Positions 1 to 9,438 of a DNA stretch of 64,000 nt are shown piece by piece. Where the stretch lies: positions 2,666,001 through 2,730,000 of the forward strand of contig FNSS01000001.1 in assembly GCA_900104855.1 (NCBI GenBank), read 5' to 3'. The translations under genes and the position numbers were made by a program. The notes under the pieces were generated by a model. The model had not been told where the DNA came from, ran no database searches, and saw only the letters and a list, made by a program, of their open reading frames with translations. The stretch's first letter is position 1; every line of letters begins with the position of its first letter. The DNA is from Rhizobiales bacterium GAS188. GTDB taxonomy: Bacteria > Pseudomonadota > Alphaproteobacteria > Rhizobiales > Beijerinckiaceae.

Positions 1-155
1 CGGGAATCCGCCTGACCTTGACGCTGGCGCGCGAGCTGCGGCGCACGGGCTTGCGTTACGGCATCGCCTCGGCCTGCATCGGCGGTGGGCAAGGGATCGC
101 GATCCTCATCGAGAACCCGCAAGCCGGCGAGCCCGCGGGCGCAAAGCAGAATTGA
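1..155 (+). CDS. Thiolase (acetyl-CoA acetyltransferase family), C-terminal fragment
   Basis: Only the last 50 or so codons are present (reading frame begins at base 3; the gene starts left of the window). The fragment contains the C-terminal thiolase motif [14 protein letters not shown], which carries the active-site Cys and the Gly-rich loop of thiolases, preceded by the usual [15 protein letters not shown] helix. Family knowledge: thiolases condense or cleave acyl-CoA thioesters. The acyl-CoA thioesterase gene 198 bases downstream fits CoA-ester metabolism, but the exact substrate cannot be told from this tail. The stop is TGA at 153-155. Confidence 0.85.
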   Translation, partial: GIRLTLTLARELRRTGLRYGIASACIGGGQGIAILIENPQAGEPAGAKQN

Positions 156-353
156 CGGCAGCTATTCCGGCGCAAGCGCGATCCTGCCCAAAATCTGCGG
201 GATTTTGCCGATCAGGCTGCTCCGGTTGGGCGGTCGGCGCAAATTTCATGACAAAATGCCCGCTGCGGCTGCAGAAATCTTGCCTCACACGCCCCTCGCG
301 TCTATGGCGCTCTGCCAAGGGCGAAAGGCGCGATCAAAGGGCGGAGACGGGAA

Positions 354-776
354 TTGGCAGTCATCAGCAAGCGGCAAATCCTGGTCGAATGGGGCCATTG
401 CGATCCGGCCGGGATCGTCTTCAATCCACGCTTCTTCGAATGGTTCGACTTCTGCACGGCCGGGCTCTTCGCTCATGTCGGCTTGCCCAAGCCGCAACTG
501 CTGAAAGCCTATGGCATCGTCGGCATCCCGCTCGTCGAATCGCATGCGAAGTTCATTTCGCCGTCGAAATTCGGCGACACGGTCAGCATCGAATCCTCGA
601 TCGTGAGCTTCAAGCGCTCGAGCTTCGATGTGGAGCATAAGCTGTTCAATGCCGGCACGCTGGCGGTCGAGGCGCGCGAGACGCGCGTCTGGGTCGGCCG
701 CCACCCCGACGACCCGACGAAGATCAAGTCGCAGAATATCCCTCAGGACGTGATCGCGCTGTTTCGAGGCGATTGA
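354..776 (+). CDS. Acyl-CoA thioesterase, 4-hydroxybenzoyl-CoA thioesterase family (hotdog fold)
   Basis: A 140-residue single-domain hotdog protein. The N-terminal motif EWGHCDPAGIVFNPRFFEWF places an Asp at residue 17, the position of the catalytic Asp of 4-hydroxybenzoyl-CoA thioesterases. The start is TTG at 354, chosen because the protein then aligns from the usual N-terminus and a GCGGAG Shine-Dalgarno-like sequence lies 8-13 bases upstream; no ATG is suitably placed. The role is hydrolysis of an acyl- or aryl-CoA to the free acid and CoA. It follows a thiolase on the same strand and ends just before a REP palindrome at 791-818. The natural substrate is unknown. Confidence 0.85.
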   Translation: MAVISKRQILVEWGHCDPAGIVFNPRFFEWFDFCTAGLFAHVGLPKPQLLKAYGIVGIPLVESHAKFISPSKFGDTVSIESSIVSFKRSSFDVEHKLFNAGTLAVEARETRVWVGRHPDDPTKIKSQNIPQDVIALFRGD

Positions 777-790
777 GGCGCGCGCGTTCA

Positions 791-818
791 CCTTCTCCCG
801 CTCTTTCGCGGGAGAAGG
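791..818. repeat. REP-like palindrome, family A
   Basis: Ten-base inverted arms CCTTCTCCCG and CGGGAGAAGG around an 8-base loop, lying between the convergent thioesterase and cysK genes. The same arms recur at 10341-10370 and twice in 25122-25257. It may also act as a bidirectional terminator, although there is no long T tract. Confidence 0.8.
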
Positions 819-843
819 ATGCGCGCCCAGCGGCTGCCCCGCC

Positions 844-1830
844 TCACAACCCCTCGAACAGCGCCGTCGACAGATAGCGCTCGGCGAAGGAGGGGAGGAT
901 GACGACGATGTTCTTGCCCTCCATCCCGGGCCGGGCCGCGACCTTGAGGGCGGCGGCCACCGCGGCGCCAGAGGAGATGCCGCAAGGAATACCCTCGAGC
1001 TTCGCCAGATGACGGGCCGTGTCGAAGGATATCTGGTTGCCGACCGTGACCACCTCGTCGATCACCGAGCGATCGAGGATGGCGGGGATGAAATTCGCCC
1101 CGATGCCCTGGATCTTATGCGGGCCGGGCTTGCCGCCCGACAGAAGCGGAGAATCCTCTGGCTCGACGGCGACGATCTTGAGCGAAGGCCGGCGCGGCTT
1201 CAGCACCTGGCCGACGCCCGTGACGGTGCCGCCCGTGCCGATGCCGGCGACGAAGACGTCGATCTCGCCATTGGTGTCGTTCCAGATCTCCTCGGCCGTG
1301 GTGCGGCGGTGGATCTCGGGATTGGCCGGGTTGTCGAACTGGCCCGGAATGACCGAGCCAGGGATCTCCTTGGTCAACTCCTCGGCCTTGTCGACGGCGC
1401 CCTTCATGCCGAGCGGACCCGGCGTCAGCACCAGCTCGGCGCCGAGCAGCGCCAGCATCTTGCGCCGCTCGACCGACATGGTCTCGGGCATGGTCAGGAT
1501 GAGGCGATAGCCGCGCGCAGCGGCCACGAAGGCGAGCGCGATGCCAGTATTGCCCGAAGTGGGCTCGATCAAGGTCGAGCCGGGCTTGATCTTGCCGTCG
1601 CGCTCGAGCGCGTCGATCATGCTGACCCCGATGCGGTCCTTGACGCTGGCGATCGGATTGAAGAATTCGAGCTTGGCGAGGAGGTTGGCCTTGATGCCCT
1701 TCTCGGCTGCGAGGCGGGCGAGCCGCACCAGCGGGGTATCGCCGATGGTGGCGGTGATGTTGTCATAGATGCGCCCGCGCCCCGGTTTATGCGTCCCGGA
1801 AGCCGTTGCGGGTGTCGTCGCCTGCGTCAT
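844..1830 (-). CDS. cysK: Cysteine synthase A (O-acetylserine sulfhydrylase)
   Basis: A 328-residue PLP enzyme that makes L-cysteine from O-acetylserine and sulfide. Visible motifs are ASVKDRIG with the PLP-binding Lys at about residue 64, the substrate loop [10 protein letters not shown], and the phosphate-binding [10 protein letters not shown]. The start at 1830 (MTQATT) is preferred over an in-frame codon eight residues upstream because an AGGGAAGGGA ribosome-binding site precedes it. The N-terminus carries about 25 residues ahead of the conserved core. The gene is divergent from pckA across a 310-base gap. Confidence 0.95.
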   Translation of the reverse strand: MTQATTPATASGTHKPGRGRIYDNITATIGDTPLVRLARLAAEKGIKANLLAKLEFFNPIASVKDRIGVSMIDALERDGKIKPGSTLIEPTSGNTGIALAFVAAARGYRLILTMPETMSVERRKMLALLGAELVLTPGPLGMKGAVDKAEELTKEIPGSVIPGQFDNPANPEIHRRTTAEEIWNDTNGEIDVFVAGIGTGGTVTGVGQVLKPRRPSLKIVAVEPEDSPLLSGGKPGPHKIQGIGANFIPAILDRSVIDEVVTVGNQISFDTARHLAKLEGIPCGISSGAAVAAALKVAARPGMEGKNIVVILPSFAERYLSTALFEGL

Positions 1831-2140
1831 GTGTGTCCCTTCCCTCGAGCGCAACCGCGAAAATGGTCGCCGCCGTCATGTATGAGGCGAACCTCTGCGG
1901 GCAAGCCTCGTGATAGCTTGATGTCGCTGGGCGCGCGACTTTTCTTTGCGCCTTCTAGCGTCTATGAGCAGCGAGGACGGGCGAGGCGGCCTAGCCTCGC
2001 GGCCTTTCGAAGGTCATGGTCTCGGCGAAGATGCGTGAATGACCGCACACATCTTTGCGGGTAGTCTTTGATATCGCATCATTTTATCCGAAGGGCGGAA
2101 AACGGCTCTTCGGAATGATGCTCAAGGGAAGGAATGCTGC
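1831..2140. other. Divergent intergenic region cysK/pckA
   Basis: 310 bases between divergent start codons. It must hold both promoters. The only strong local signal is an AAGGGAAGGAA ribosome-binding site before the pckA ATG. A relatively AT-rich stretch at about 2055-2095 could hold the pckA promoter, but no convincing -35/-10 pair, RNA gene or riboswitch was recognised. Confidence 0.4.
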
Positions 2141-3751
2141 ATGGACGTCATCGGGACGCTGAACGCCGCGCCAGGAGCCGCGGCCTTCGAATTCAAGAAG
2201 CTCAAACGCATCTATGCGAATTTCGAAGCGCCGATGCTGGTCGAGGAGGCGCTGAAGCGCGGCGAAGCCCAGATGGCGCGCGGCGGGGCGCTGGTCGCCG
2301 ATACCGGCATCCATACGGGCCGCTCCCCCAAGGACAAGTTCATCGTCAAGGACGCCGCGACCGAGGATCAGATCTGGTGGGCCAATAACGGGGCGATCAC
2401 GCCGGCCCAGTTCGAGACGCTGCTCGCCGATTTCATCGCCCATGCGCAGGGCAAGGAGCTGTTCGCCCAGGACCTCTATGGTGGGGCCGAGCCCGCCCAT
2501 CGCGTACGGGCGCGCGTCTACACCGAATATGCCTGGCATTCCCTGTTCATACGCAATCTGCTGATCCGCCCCGATGCGGGGGAGCTCGCGAATTTCGCGC
2601 CCGACCTTACCATCATCGACCTGCCCTCCTTCAAGGCCGACAAGGAGCGTCACGGGGCTCGCACCGAGACCATCATCGCCTGCGATTTCACCCGCAAGAT
2701 CGTTCTGATCGGCGGCTCGAGCTATGCGGGCGAGATGAAGAAATCGGTGTTCACTTATCTGAACTATGTGTTGCCGGCAAAGGGCGTCATGCCCATGCAT
2801 TGCTCGGCGAATTCCGGCCCGACGGGCGATGTGGCGATCTTCTTCGGCCTCTCCGGCACCGGCAAGACCACATTGTCGGCCGACCCGTCACGCACTCTGC
2901 TCGGCGATGACGAGCATGGCTGGTCGCCGGCCGGGGTCTTCAATTTCGAGGGCGGCTGCTACGCCAAGACCATCCGCCTGTCGCGCGAGGCCGAGCCCGA
3001 GATCTACGCCACCACGGAGCGTTTCGGCACGGTGCTCGAGAACGTGATCATCGACCCCATGACCCGCATCCCCGATTTCGACGACGGCTCGAAGACCGAG
3101 AACACCCGCGCCGCCTACCCGCTCGACTTCATCGCCAATGCCAGTGCGACCGGGCGGGCCGGCACCCCGAAGAATGTGGTGATGCTCACTTGCGACGCCT
3201 TCGGCGTCCTGCCGCCGATCGCCAAGCTGACCCCGGCCGAGGCGATGTACCATTTCCTCTCGGGCTACACCGCCAAGGTCGCCGGCACCGAGAAAGGCGT
3301 GAAGGACCCGGAGGCGACATTCTCGACCTGCTTCGGCGCCCCCTTCATGCCGCGCCATCCTTCGGTCTACGGCAATCTGCTGCGCGACCTGATCGCCAAG
3401 CACCATGTGGATTGCTGGCTGGTCAACACCGGCTGGACCGGCGGCAAATACGGCGAGGGGCGGCGCATGCCGATCCGCGTCACGCGGCGCCTGCTCTCGG
3501 CCGTGCTGGACGGCTCGCTGGCACGCGCCGATTTCCGCCGCGACCCGTATTTCGGCTTCGCGGTGCCCTCCTCGGTGCCGGGCGTCGAGCCGCATATCCT
3601 CTATCCGGTCAAGACCTGGGCCAACAAGGCGGAATTCGACAAGACGGCGCGCCGGCTGATCGGCATGTTCCGCGAGAACTTCAAGCGCTTCGAGAGCCAT
3701 GTGGACGAGAGCGTCAAAGCGGCCGCGCCGACGACCTTGATCGCGGCCTGA
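2141..3751 (+). CDS. pckA: Phosphoenolpyruvate carboxykinase (ATP)
   Basis: A 536-residue cytosolic enzyme converting oxaloacetate and ATP to PEP, CO2 and ADP, the entry step of gluconeogenesis. The P-loop (kinase-1a) [11 protein letters not shown] and the metal-binding block [19 protein letters not shown] are intact; N-terminal [16 protein letters not shown] and C-terminal [12 protein letters not shown] are typical of the ATP-dependent family. The ATG at 2141 follows an AAGGAA Shine-Dalgarno sequence; another ATG at 2134 is in a different frame. The stop is only 7 bases from the convergent livF gene. Confidence 0.97.
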   Translation: MDVIGTLNAAPGAAAFEFKKLKRIYANFEAPMLVEEALKRGEAQMARGGALVADTGIHTGRSPKDKFIVKDAATEDQIWWANNGAITPAQFETLLADFIAHAQGKELFAQDLYGGAEPAHRVRARVYTEYAWHSLFIRNLLIRPDAGELANFAPDLTIIDLPSFKADKERHGARTETIIACDFTRKIVLIGGSSYAGEMKKSVFTYLNYVLPAKGVMPMHCSANSGPTGDVAIFFGLSGTGKTTLSADPSRTLLGDDEHGWSPAGVFNFEGGCYAKTIRLSREAEPEIYATTERFGTVLENVIIDPMTRIPDFDDGSKTENTRAAYPLDFIANASATGRAGTPKNVVMLTCDAFGVLPPIAKLTPAEAMYHFLSGYTAKVAGTEKGVKDPEATFSTCFGAPFMPRHPSVYGNLLRDLIAKHHVDCWLVNTGWTGGKYGEGRRMPIRVTRRLLSAVLDGSLARADFRRDPYFGFAVPSSVPGVEPHILYPVKTWANKAEFDKTARRLIGMFRENFKRFESHVDESVKAAAPTTLIAA

Positions 3752-3758
3752 TCGCCCG

Positions 3759-4466
3759 TCACATGCCGAGATAGGCCTTGCGCACCTCGGCATTGTCGCG
3801 AAGCTCGCTCGATGGTCCGGAGAGGATCACCCGACCGGTCTGCAGGATGAAGGCGCGATCGGCGATTTCGAGGCTCTCCGAAATGCGCTGCTCGACCAAC
3901 AGCACGGTGACGCCGGCGGCGCGCGTCGCCAGGATCGCCTGGAAGATCTCGTCGACCAGCTTCGGCATGATGCCTTGCGAGGGCTCGTCGAGCATGAGGA
4001 GCTTGGGACGCGTCATCAAGGCGCGGCCGATCGCCAGCATCTGCTGCTCGCCACCAGACAGCGTCTCGGCGCGCTGTTCGAGGCGCTCTTTCAGGCGCGG
4101 GAACAGCGTGAAGACGCGTTCGATCGGCGCCTCGCGATCGGGCTTGCCGCGGAACATGTAGCTGCCGAGCCGCAGATTATCGGCAACCGAAAGACGCGGG
4201 AACAGGCGCCGGTTCTCGGGCACGAAGGCGATGCCGCGCGCCGTGACCAGATGCGCCGCCAACCCCTCAATGCGCGTGCCCTCGAAGGTCACGGTCCCTG
4301 AGCGGGCCCGCTCCATGCCGGCGATCGTCTTCAGCAGGGTCGATTTGCCGGCCCCATTGGCGCCGGCCACCACCACGATCTCGCCCAACGCGACGTCGAT
4401 CGAGGCGTCCGACAGGGCGACGAGGCCCTGATAGGTGGTGGTCAGCGATTTGACCTCAAGCAGCAC
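3759..4466 (-). CDS. livF: Branched-chain-amino-acid-type ABC transporter ATPase (LivF-like), locus 1
   Basis: A 235-residue ABC ATPase with Walker A GANGAGKST, signature LSGGEQQML, Walker B LLMLDEPSQGI and the LivF-type switch LLVEQRISESLEIADRA. It starts with GTG at 4466 (GGGGA upstream) and overlaps the end of the livG gene by 11 bases, so translation is probably coupled. Last gene of a six-gene minus-strand operon beginning with the DUF1445 gene at 9279. It powers uptake through LivH/LivM with LivG. The transported substrate is inferred from the pxp neighbourhood, not visible in the ATPase. Confidence 0.93.
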   Translation of the reverse strand: MLLEVKSLTTTYQGLVALSDASIDVALGEIVVVAGANGAGKSTLLKTIAGMERARSGTVTFEGTRIEGLAAHLVTARGIAFVPENRRLFPRLSVADNLRLGSYMFRGKPDREAPIERVFTLFPRLKERLEQRAETLSGGEQQMLAIGRALMTRPKLLMLDEPSQGIMPKLVDEIFQAILATRAAGVTVLLVEQRISESLEIADRAFILQTGRVILSGPSSELRDNAEVRKAYLGM

Positions 4467-5187
4467 GGTGGCGGTCCCCGAGATAGGCGCCGATGACGGC
4501 CTCGTCGCGCACCACGTCCTTAGGCAGGCCTTGCGCCAGGACCTTGCCGAGATTGAGGACGACGGCGCGATCGACGAGCGGCATGACCACCTCCATCACA
4601 TGCTCGACCATGACGATGGTGACGCCGGCTTCGCGGATCTGCCGCACCAGCTCGACGCCGTCGCGGGCCTCGGAAGGCGTCAGCCCGGTCAGCGCCTCGT
4701 CGAGCAGCAACAGTTTGGGCTCGGTCGCGAGCGCACGCGCGATCTCGAGCCGGCGCTTCTCGGGCGGAGTGAGCTCGGAGGCCGGCGCTTCGGCGCGCCG
4801 GGTGAGGCCGGTCTGATCGAGCACGCGCCGCGCCTTACGGCGCGCCTCCGTCGCACCTTTGGCCCGCACCAGGCTGCCGACGATGACGTTCTCGACGACC
4901 GACATCGAATCGAAGCTACGCACCACCTGGAAGGTGCGGGCGATGCCGAGCGCACAGCGAAGCGGCGCGCTCATCTCGGTGATGTCTTCGCCTTCGAAGA
5001 GTATCCGTCCTTCGGTCGGCGGATAGAGGCCGGCGATCATGTTGAAGAGAGTCGACTTGCCGGCGCCGTTCGGCCCGATCAGGCCGAGGATCTCGCCCTT
5101 CGTCACCGTCATCGACACGTCGCTATTGGCGACGAGGCCGCCGAAGCGGCGCGTCACATTGCGCACTTCGAGCAAGGGCGCGCTCAT
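4456..5187 (-). CDS. livG: Branched-chain-amino-acid-type ABC transporter ATPase (LivG-like), locus 1
   Basis: A 243-residue ATPase: Walker A GPNGAGKST, TFQVVRSFDSMSV Q-loop region, a degenerate signature LTPPEKRRLEIARAL in place of the LSGGQ consensus, Walker B LLLLDEALTGLT and switch His in MVEHVMEVVMPLVDRAV. The start at 5187 overlaps the livM stop as ATGA; the open frame upstream of this ATG is livM read out of frame. Like other LivG proteins it has the RFGGLVANSDVS N-terminus. The signature LTPPEKR and Walker B ending EALTG rather than EPTAG deviate from consensus and are worth noting. Confidence 0.92.
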   Translation of the reverse strand: MSAPLLEVRNVTRRFGGLVANSDVSMTVTKGEILGLIGPNGAGKSTLFNMIAGLYPPTEGRILFEGEDITEMSAPLRCALGIARTFQVVRSFDSMSVVENVIVGSLVRAKGATEARRKARRVLDQTGLTRRAEAPASELTPPEKRRLEIARALATEPKLLLLDEALTGLTPSEARDGVELVRQIREAGVTIVMVEHVMEVVMPLVDRAVVLNLGKVLAQGLPKDVVRDEAVIGAYLGDRHRAA

Positions 5188-6185
5188 GAGGGCGAGCTCA
5201 TCGGGGCCGCGACCGCCTGGCGCCGCCCGGTGAACACGCTCGCGAGGCCGGCCGGCCGGGCAAGCGAGATCACCATGATGAGCACGCCATAGATGATCAG
5301 GTCGAGCCCGGTGCCGGAGCCGCCGAAATAGCTGCGGGTCAGCTCGGTCATGGGGATCAGCACCGCCGCGCCGAGCGCCGGGCCCCATAAGGTGCCGATG
5401 CCGCCGAGCACCGCCGGCAGCGCGATCAGCAGCGAGAATTGGAAGCCCATCACGCTGTCTGGATCGATATAGGACACGAAGGCCGCATAGAAGCTGCCGC
5501 CGACCGCAGTGAAGAAAGCGGAGAGCGCGGCCGCCGCCATCTTGGAGCGGAAGACGACGACGCCGAGGCTCTCGGCCGCCTCCGCATTGTCCTTCACGGC
5601 GCGCCACCAATAGCCCCATTTCGAATCCTCGATCAGCCAGGTGACGAACCAAGTGATGCAGGCAAAGCAGAGCGCGAAATAGATATAGGGCAGCTTGTCG
5701 CGGGCGAATTGCAGATGCAGCCAGCTATCGGGGCCATAAGGGATCTGGATGCCTTGGGCGCCGCCGGCATAGTCCCAGTTGATCATGGCGATCAGGCCGG
5801 TTTCGGCCACCACGATCGTGGCGATGGTGAAATAATGGCCGCGCAGGCGGAAGAACGGGTAGCCGAGGATGAGGGCGATGACCGCCGCCAGCGCCCCGCC
5901 GACCAGCATGCCGATCCACGGCGTGAGGCCCGTATGGGTGTAGAGCAGCGTCGACGCATAGGCGCCGATGCCGAAATAGATCGCATGGCCGAGCGAGATC
6001 TGCCCGCAATAGCCGCCCAATATGTTCCAGCTCTGCGACAGCGCCGCATACATCAAGGTGAGGATGAGCACGTTCTGCAGATAGACGTCATGGAGGCCGA
6101 GCGGCAGCAGCGCGACGGCGACGGCAACACCGGCCGCAATGCCGAGCTGGGCGCGCCGCTTCCGGGCGAAGGCATCCGCGACCAT
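5184..6185 (-). CDS. livM: Branched-chain-amino-acid-type ABC permease (LivM-like), locus 1
   Basis: A 333-residue inner-membrane permease with about 9-10 hydrophobic segments and the LivM hallmark region NILGGYCGQISLGHAIYFGI near residues 53-73. The conserved C-terminal block (PAVLGGIGTLWGPALGAAVL) contacts the ATPases in this family. ATG at 6185 lies one base after the livH stop. It forms the translocation pathway together with LivH. Family assignment is clear; substrate is inferred from the locus only. Confidence 0.93.
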   Translation of the reverse strand: MVADAFARKRRAQLGIAAGVAVAVALLPLGLHDVYLQNVLILTLMYAALSQSWNILGGYCGQISLGHAIYFGIGAYASTLLYTHTGLTPWIGMLVGGALAAVIALILGYPFFRLRGHYFTIATIVVAETGLIAMINWDYAGGAQGIQIPYGPDSWLHLQFARDKLPYIYFALCFACITWFVTWLIEDSKWGYWWRAVKDNAEAAESLGVVVFRSKMAAAALSAFFTAVGGSFYAAFVSYIDPDSVMGFQFSLLIALPAVLGGIGTLWGPALGAAVLIPMTELTRSYFGGSGTGLDLIIYGVLIMVISLARPAGLASVFTGRRQAVAAPMSSPS

Positions 6186-6186
6186 C

Positions 6187-7065
6187 TCAGAGATTCCCGA
6201 ACAGGCCGCGCGGGCGCACGAACACCACCGCGAGATAGACCACGTAGATGCCGATCGCCTTCATCGAGGGGGCGAGAATGGTCGCCGACGCCGCCTCGAC
6301 CAGGCCGACCAGCAGGCCCGCGGCCAGCGCCCCGAAGATCGAGCCGAAGCCGCCGAGCGCCACCGTCACATAGGCGATCAGGGCGAACGGTCCGCCGACA
6401 TCCGGATGGATGTAGTAGAAGATCGCCATCACCGAGCCGGCGATGCCGACCAGCGCCGCGCCGAGACCCCAGCCGAGCGCGAAGACCCGGTTACGATCGA
6501 TGCCGACGAGGGCGACCGCGCCCGCGTCCTCACGCGTCGCCTCGAGCGCCCGGCCGAAATCGGTGCGGCGGATGATGAGGAACAACACCCCGAAGGTGAG
6601 GCAGGAGATGAGCCCGCCGACGAGCTGCGGCAGCGGCAGGAACACGCCGCCGAGATCGAGCGTGTGCCCGGAGAGCCAGCTCGTCTGGATGCTGCGATAG
6701 TCGGGCGTGAAAAAACGCTGGGCGAGGCCGCGGATGGTGATGCCGAGGCCGAAGGTCGCGAAGACCTGCACCATGCCGATATTGGCCTTGGCCCGCATCG
6801 CATGGCGGATGATCAGCAGATAGGCGACGGCACCGAGCATGAACATGACGCCGACCACGAGGGGCGCCGCCAGCACCGGATCGAGCGCGGTCGCGAGCAC
6901 GATGCCGAAGGTCGTGTACATGGCGAGCATCAGGAACTCGCCATGCGCGAAGTTCACCACGTCCATCAACCCGAAGATCAGCGACAGCCCGGCCGCGATG
7001 AGGGCGTAGATCAGCCCCATCAGCAGCCCGCTCGCCAGGATCTGGACGAGGGTCTGGAGCGTCAT
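6187..7065 (-). CDS. livH: Branched-chain-amino-acid-type ABC permease (LivH-like), locus 1
   Basis: A 292-residue membrane protein with the LivH N-terminus ASGLLMGLIYALIAAGLSLI, the DVVNFAHGEFLML motif and the C-terminal VTVALGGFGSIFGALAAGLL coupling block. About eight transmembrane stretches are visible. It begins 61 bases after the stop of the binding-protein gene; a 15-base triplicated repeat fills part of that gap. It pairs with LivM in the inner membrane. Confidence 0.94.
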   Translation of the reverse strand: MTLQTLVQILASGLLMGLIYALIAAGLSLIFGLMDVVNFAHGEFLMLAMYTTFGIVLATALDPVLAAPLVVGVMFMLGAVAYLLIIRHAMRAKANIGMVQVFATFGLGITIRGLAQRFFTPDYRSIQTSWLSGHTLDLGGVFLPLPQLVGGLISCLTFGVLFLIIRRTDFGRALEATREDAGAVALVGIDRNRVFALGWGLGAALVGIAGSVMAIFYYIHPDVGGPFALIAYVTVALGGFGSIFGALAAGLLVGLVEAASATILAPSMKAIGIYVVYLAVVFVRPRGLFGNL

Positions 7066-7095
7066 GCGAAGCGCCCTGCGGCGCGCATCCGCGCC

Positions 7096-7140
7096 TCAGC
7101 CATTCTTGCTTCAGCCATTCTTGCTTCAGCCATTCATGGG
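7096..7140. repeat. Three tandem 15-base repeats covering a gene's last codons and stop
   Basis: Units at 7096-7110, 7111-7125 (identical) and 7126-7140 (diverged at its end). On the minus strand each unit ends in the triplet TGA; the first one read is the true stop of the binding-protein gene. The pattern looks like slippage duplication of the 3' end of the gene into the spacer. Confidence 0.9.
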
Positions 7141-8373
7141 CCATTTGGCCTGGGCGATCGCGGCCTGCTCTGGGAAGATGGTGACGAACTTGCCGCCGGT
7201 CCATTGCAGCAGCACGGGATCGGCGTCGAGATTCTGCCCGTCCGGCCCGAACTTCACCCGCTTCCACGGCATGATGGTGCGTTCCCCCGGCAGATCGGTC
7301 GCGGCGAGCGCCGCACGGATCTTCTCGCCATCGGTCGATTTTGCCCGGTCGATGCCGTCGGCGAGCAGCAGCAATCCCATGAACTCGCGCGACGTCAGGT
7401 CGTTGAGGTCCTTGCCGGAGCGCGCCTTGTACATCTCGTTGACCTTGCCGACCGAGGGCCGCTTGGCCGCGAGATCGAGCGAGAAGCTCGCCCGGCTGAT
7501 CACGCCCTCGACCTTGTCGCCGACCGCATCGTAAAGCGCCTTCTCGGAGAAGCCGGCATCTTGCGCCATGATGGCCTTCGGCTTGTAGCCGAGCTCGCCC
7601 ATGGTCTTCACCAGGAGGATAGCGTCCGTCGTGTAGCTCGAGGGCATGAGCACATCGGCATCGGCCGCCTTGAGCTGCTGCACTTCGGCCGTCAACGAGG
7701 GCGAATTGGCGCGGTATTTGATGTTGGCGACGATCTTGTAGCCGCGCTCACCGGCAAGCTTCTGCTGCGCATTGGATGAATCGGTGCCGAAGATCGTGTC
7801 CTCATGGAACAGGGCGAGTGTCTCGATCTTGCGGCCCTTTTTCTTCAGGTCGTCGAAGAAATCGAACATCGCCTTGGAGAACATCTCGTCATGGGCGGCG
7901 GCCCGGAAATAGAATTTCAGCCCCTGCCGGTGCAGGCTGGGCGAGGAGTTGTCGGCCGACAGGAAGGGGACCTGATAACGCTCCGCCGTCTGGCTGATGG
8001 TGACCGCGACGGCGCTCTGATAGGAGCCGATCAGGCAGGAGACCTTCTCCTGCGTGATGAGGCGCTCCGCCTCGGCGCGGCCCTTCTGCGGGTCGCCCTG
8101 GTGGTCCGCGATGATGAGCTTGACCTTGGCGCCGCCGAGACCGGGCAAGCCCTCGCCCTTGGCGAGCGGCAGGTCGAGATCATAGCTCTTGTTGATGACG
8201 TCGAGCGCCGTGTTGAAGGCGTGCTGGGCGTCGACGCCGACCTGGGCGCTGGCGCCCGACATCTGGTAGACCGCGCCGATCACGACGTCCGCAGCCTGCT
8301 GGGCCCGCACCCCCGTCGCACCGAGAATGGCGGCAGCCGAGGCGCCGCCCAATACGATTTCCCTGCGATTCAT
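7126..8373 (-). CDS. Periplasmic substrate-binding protein of Liv-type ABC importer, locus 1
   Basis: A 415-residue type I periplasmic binding protein. The N-terminus MNRREIVLGGASAAAILGATG resembles a signal sequence (with a basic start and Ala-rich core) followed by VRAQQAADVVIG; the mature protein starts like LivK/amide-binding proteins. ATG at 8373 is chosen because AGAGGGA lies upstream and upstream in-frame residues do not look like protein. It follows the DUF1445 gene by 90 bases on the same strand and precedes livH, so it should deliver the ligand. Context suggests 5-oxoproline, D-glutamate or an amide, but this is inference. Confidence 0.92.
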   Translation of the reverse strand: MNRREIVLGGASAAAILGATGVRAQQAADVVIGAVYQMSGASAQVGVDAQHAFNTALDVINKSYDLDLPLAKGEGLPGLGGAKVKLIIADHQGDPQKGRAEAERLITQEKVSCLIGSYQSAVAVTISQTAERYQVPFLSADNSSPSLHRQGLKFYFRAAAHDEMFSKAMFDFFDDLKKKGRKIETLALFHEDTIFGTDSSNAQQKLAGERGYKIVANIKYRANSPSLTAEVQQLKAADADVLMPSSYTTDAILLVKTMGELGYKPKAIMAQDAGFSEKALYDAVGDKVEGVISRASFSLDLAAKRPSVGKVNEMYKARSGKDLNDLTSREFMGLLLLADGIDRAKSTDGEKIRAALAATDLPGERTIMPWKRVKFGPDGQNLDADPVLLQWTGGKFVTIFPEQAAIAQAKWPMNG

Positions 8374-8463
8374 TATCGTTCCCTCTTCTTGCTTGTCCCG
8401 CAATGCAATCTTTCGGCCAGCGAGCGGCATTGCGCAACACCGGGCGCTGAGGCGCATCTTTGC

Positions 8464-9279
8464 TTAGAGAGCCGCAAGCTTGCTGTTGCGGATATCGGTG
8501 ACGATCATGCGGCCCGGCGCATGGGTGATAGCAAAAGCAGGCTTGGCGGCCGCGATCACCGCCTGTGGTGTCACGCCGCAAGCCCAGAAGACCGGCAGCT
8601 CGTCGGGGGCGACCGGAACCGCCTCGCCGAAATCCGGGCGCGCCACGTCCTGGATGCCGATCAGCTCCGGCAGGCCGATATGTACCGGTGCCCCATGCAC
8701 GGAGGGAAAGCGCGTGGTGATCTGGACGGCGCGGATGGCGTCGGCGGGGCGGAAAGGCCGCATCGAGACGACCATCGGCCCCTTGAAAGGACCGGCCGGC
8801 GCGCAGGCGATGCTGGTGCGGAACATCGGGACGGTGCTGCCGCGCTCGATATGGCGGATGGACAGCCCATCCTCGATCAGCGCCTCCTCGAAGGAATGCG
8901 AGCAGCCGATCACGAAGGCGACGAGATCATTGCGCCACCAGGACAGGATGTCCTGCGGCTCCTCCACCATCACGCCGTCCTTCCAGACGCGGTAACGGGG
9001 AATGTCGGTGCGGATATCGAGGTCCTGGCCGAGGAGAGGCAGTTTCGGGTCGCCGACCTCGGACACACCGATCACCGGGCAGGGCTTGGGGTTGCGTTGG
9101 CAGAAGCGCAGGAAATCGCCCGCGAGCTCAGCCGGAAGGATGGCGAGATTGCCTTGCACGAAGCCCGGAGCGAGGCCGGAAGTCGGTCCGTCGAGCGCGC
9201 CAGTGCGAGCGGCGAGCCGCGTGTCTTGCGGGCTCTTCAGATCGAATTTCGGCGCAGCCGAGGACGCGATACCCGACAT
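8464..9279 (-). CDS. DUF1445 / YcsI family protein, D-glutamate cyclase-like hydro-lyase
   Basis: A 271-residue protein of the DUF1445 (putative hydro-lyase, YcsI) family; characteristic stretches are [29 protein letters not shown] and [12 protein letters not shown]. The family includes the vertebrate mitochondrial D-glutamate cyclase, which converts D-glutamate to 5-oxo-D-proline, and Bacillus YcsI lies beside the 5-oxoprolinase genes. The start at 9279 (MSGIAS) follows AGAGGT; an ATG 18 bases upstream is less likely. First gene of the minus-strand operon with the importer, divergent from the LysR gene across a region with a LysR-type box. Exact reaction is unproven. Confidence 0.88.
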   Translation of the reverse strand: MSGIASSAAPKFDLKSPQDTRLAARTGALDGPTSGLAPGFVQGNLAILPAELAGDFLRFCQRNPKPCPVIGVSEVGDPKLPLLGQDLDIRTDIPRYRVWKDGVMVEEPQDILSWWRNDLVAFVIGCSHSFEEALIEDGLSIRHIERGSTVPMFRTSIACAPAGPFKGPMVVSMRPFRPADAIRAVQITTRFPSVHGAPVHIGLPELIGIQDVARPDFGEAVPVAPDELPVFWACGVTPQAVIAAAKPAFAITHAPGRMIVTDIRNSKLAAL

Positions 9280-9374
9280 GCAGACCTCTACTTTCATGTC
9301 TCGAAGCAGATCATCTGGAGGCAGATCACCTCAATTTGGGCGATGAAGTCCAATCGTGTTTTCGGATGCAATCT

Positions 9375-9391
9375 GATAAGGCGTGCTTATC
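9375..9391. promoter_or_regulatory. LysR-type operator (T-N11-A dyad)
   Basis: GATAAG-GCGTG-CTTATC, a perfect 6-base inverted repeat that contains T-N11-A, the consensus layout of LysR-type boxes. It is 48 bases upstream of the LysR start and 96 bases upstream of the divergent DUF1445 start, where autoregulation and divergent activation would be expected. Confidence 0.7.
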
Positions 9392-9438
9392 GCATGTGAC
9401 GTGCCACGAGCAAGCTCAGACGGGCCCAGAATGGATCC

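Noticed and set aside
189-207. CAAAATC/GATTTTG hairpin as a terminator after the thiolase
   Set aside because: The stem is short, AT-rich and lacks a T tract; too weak to list as a feature.
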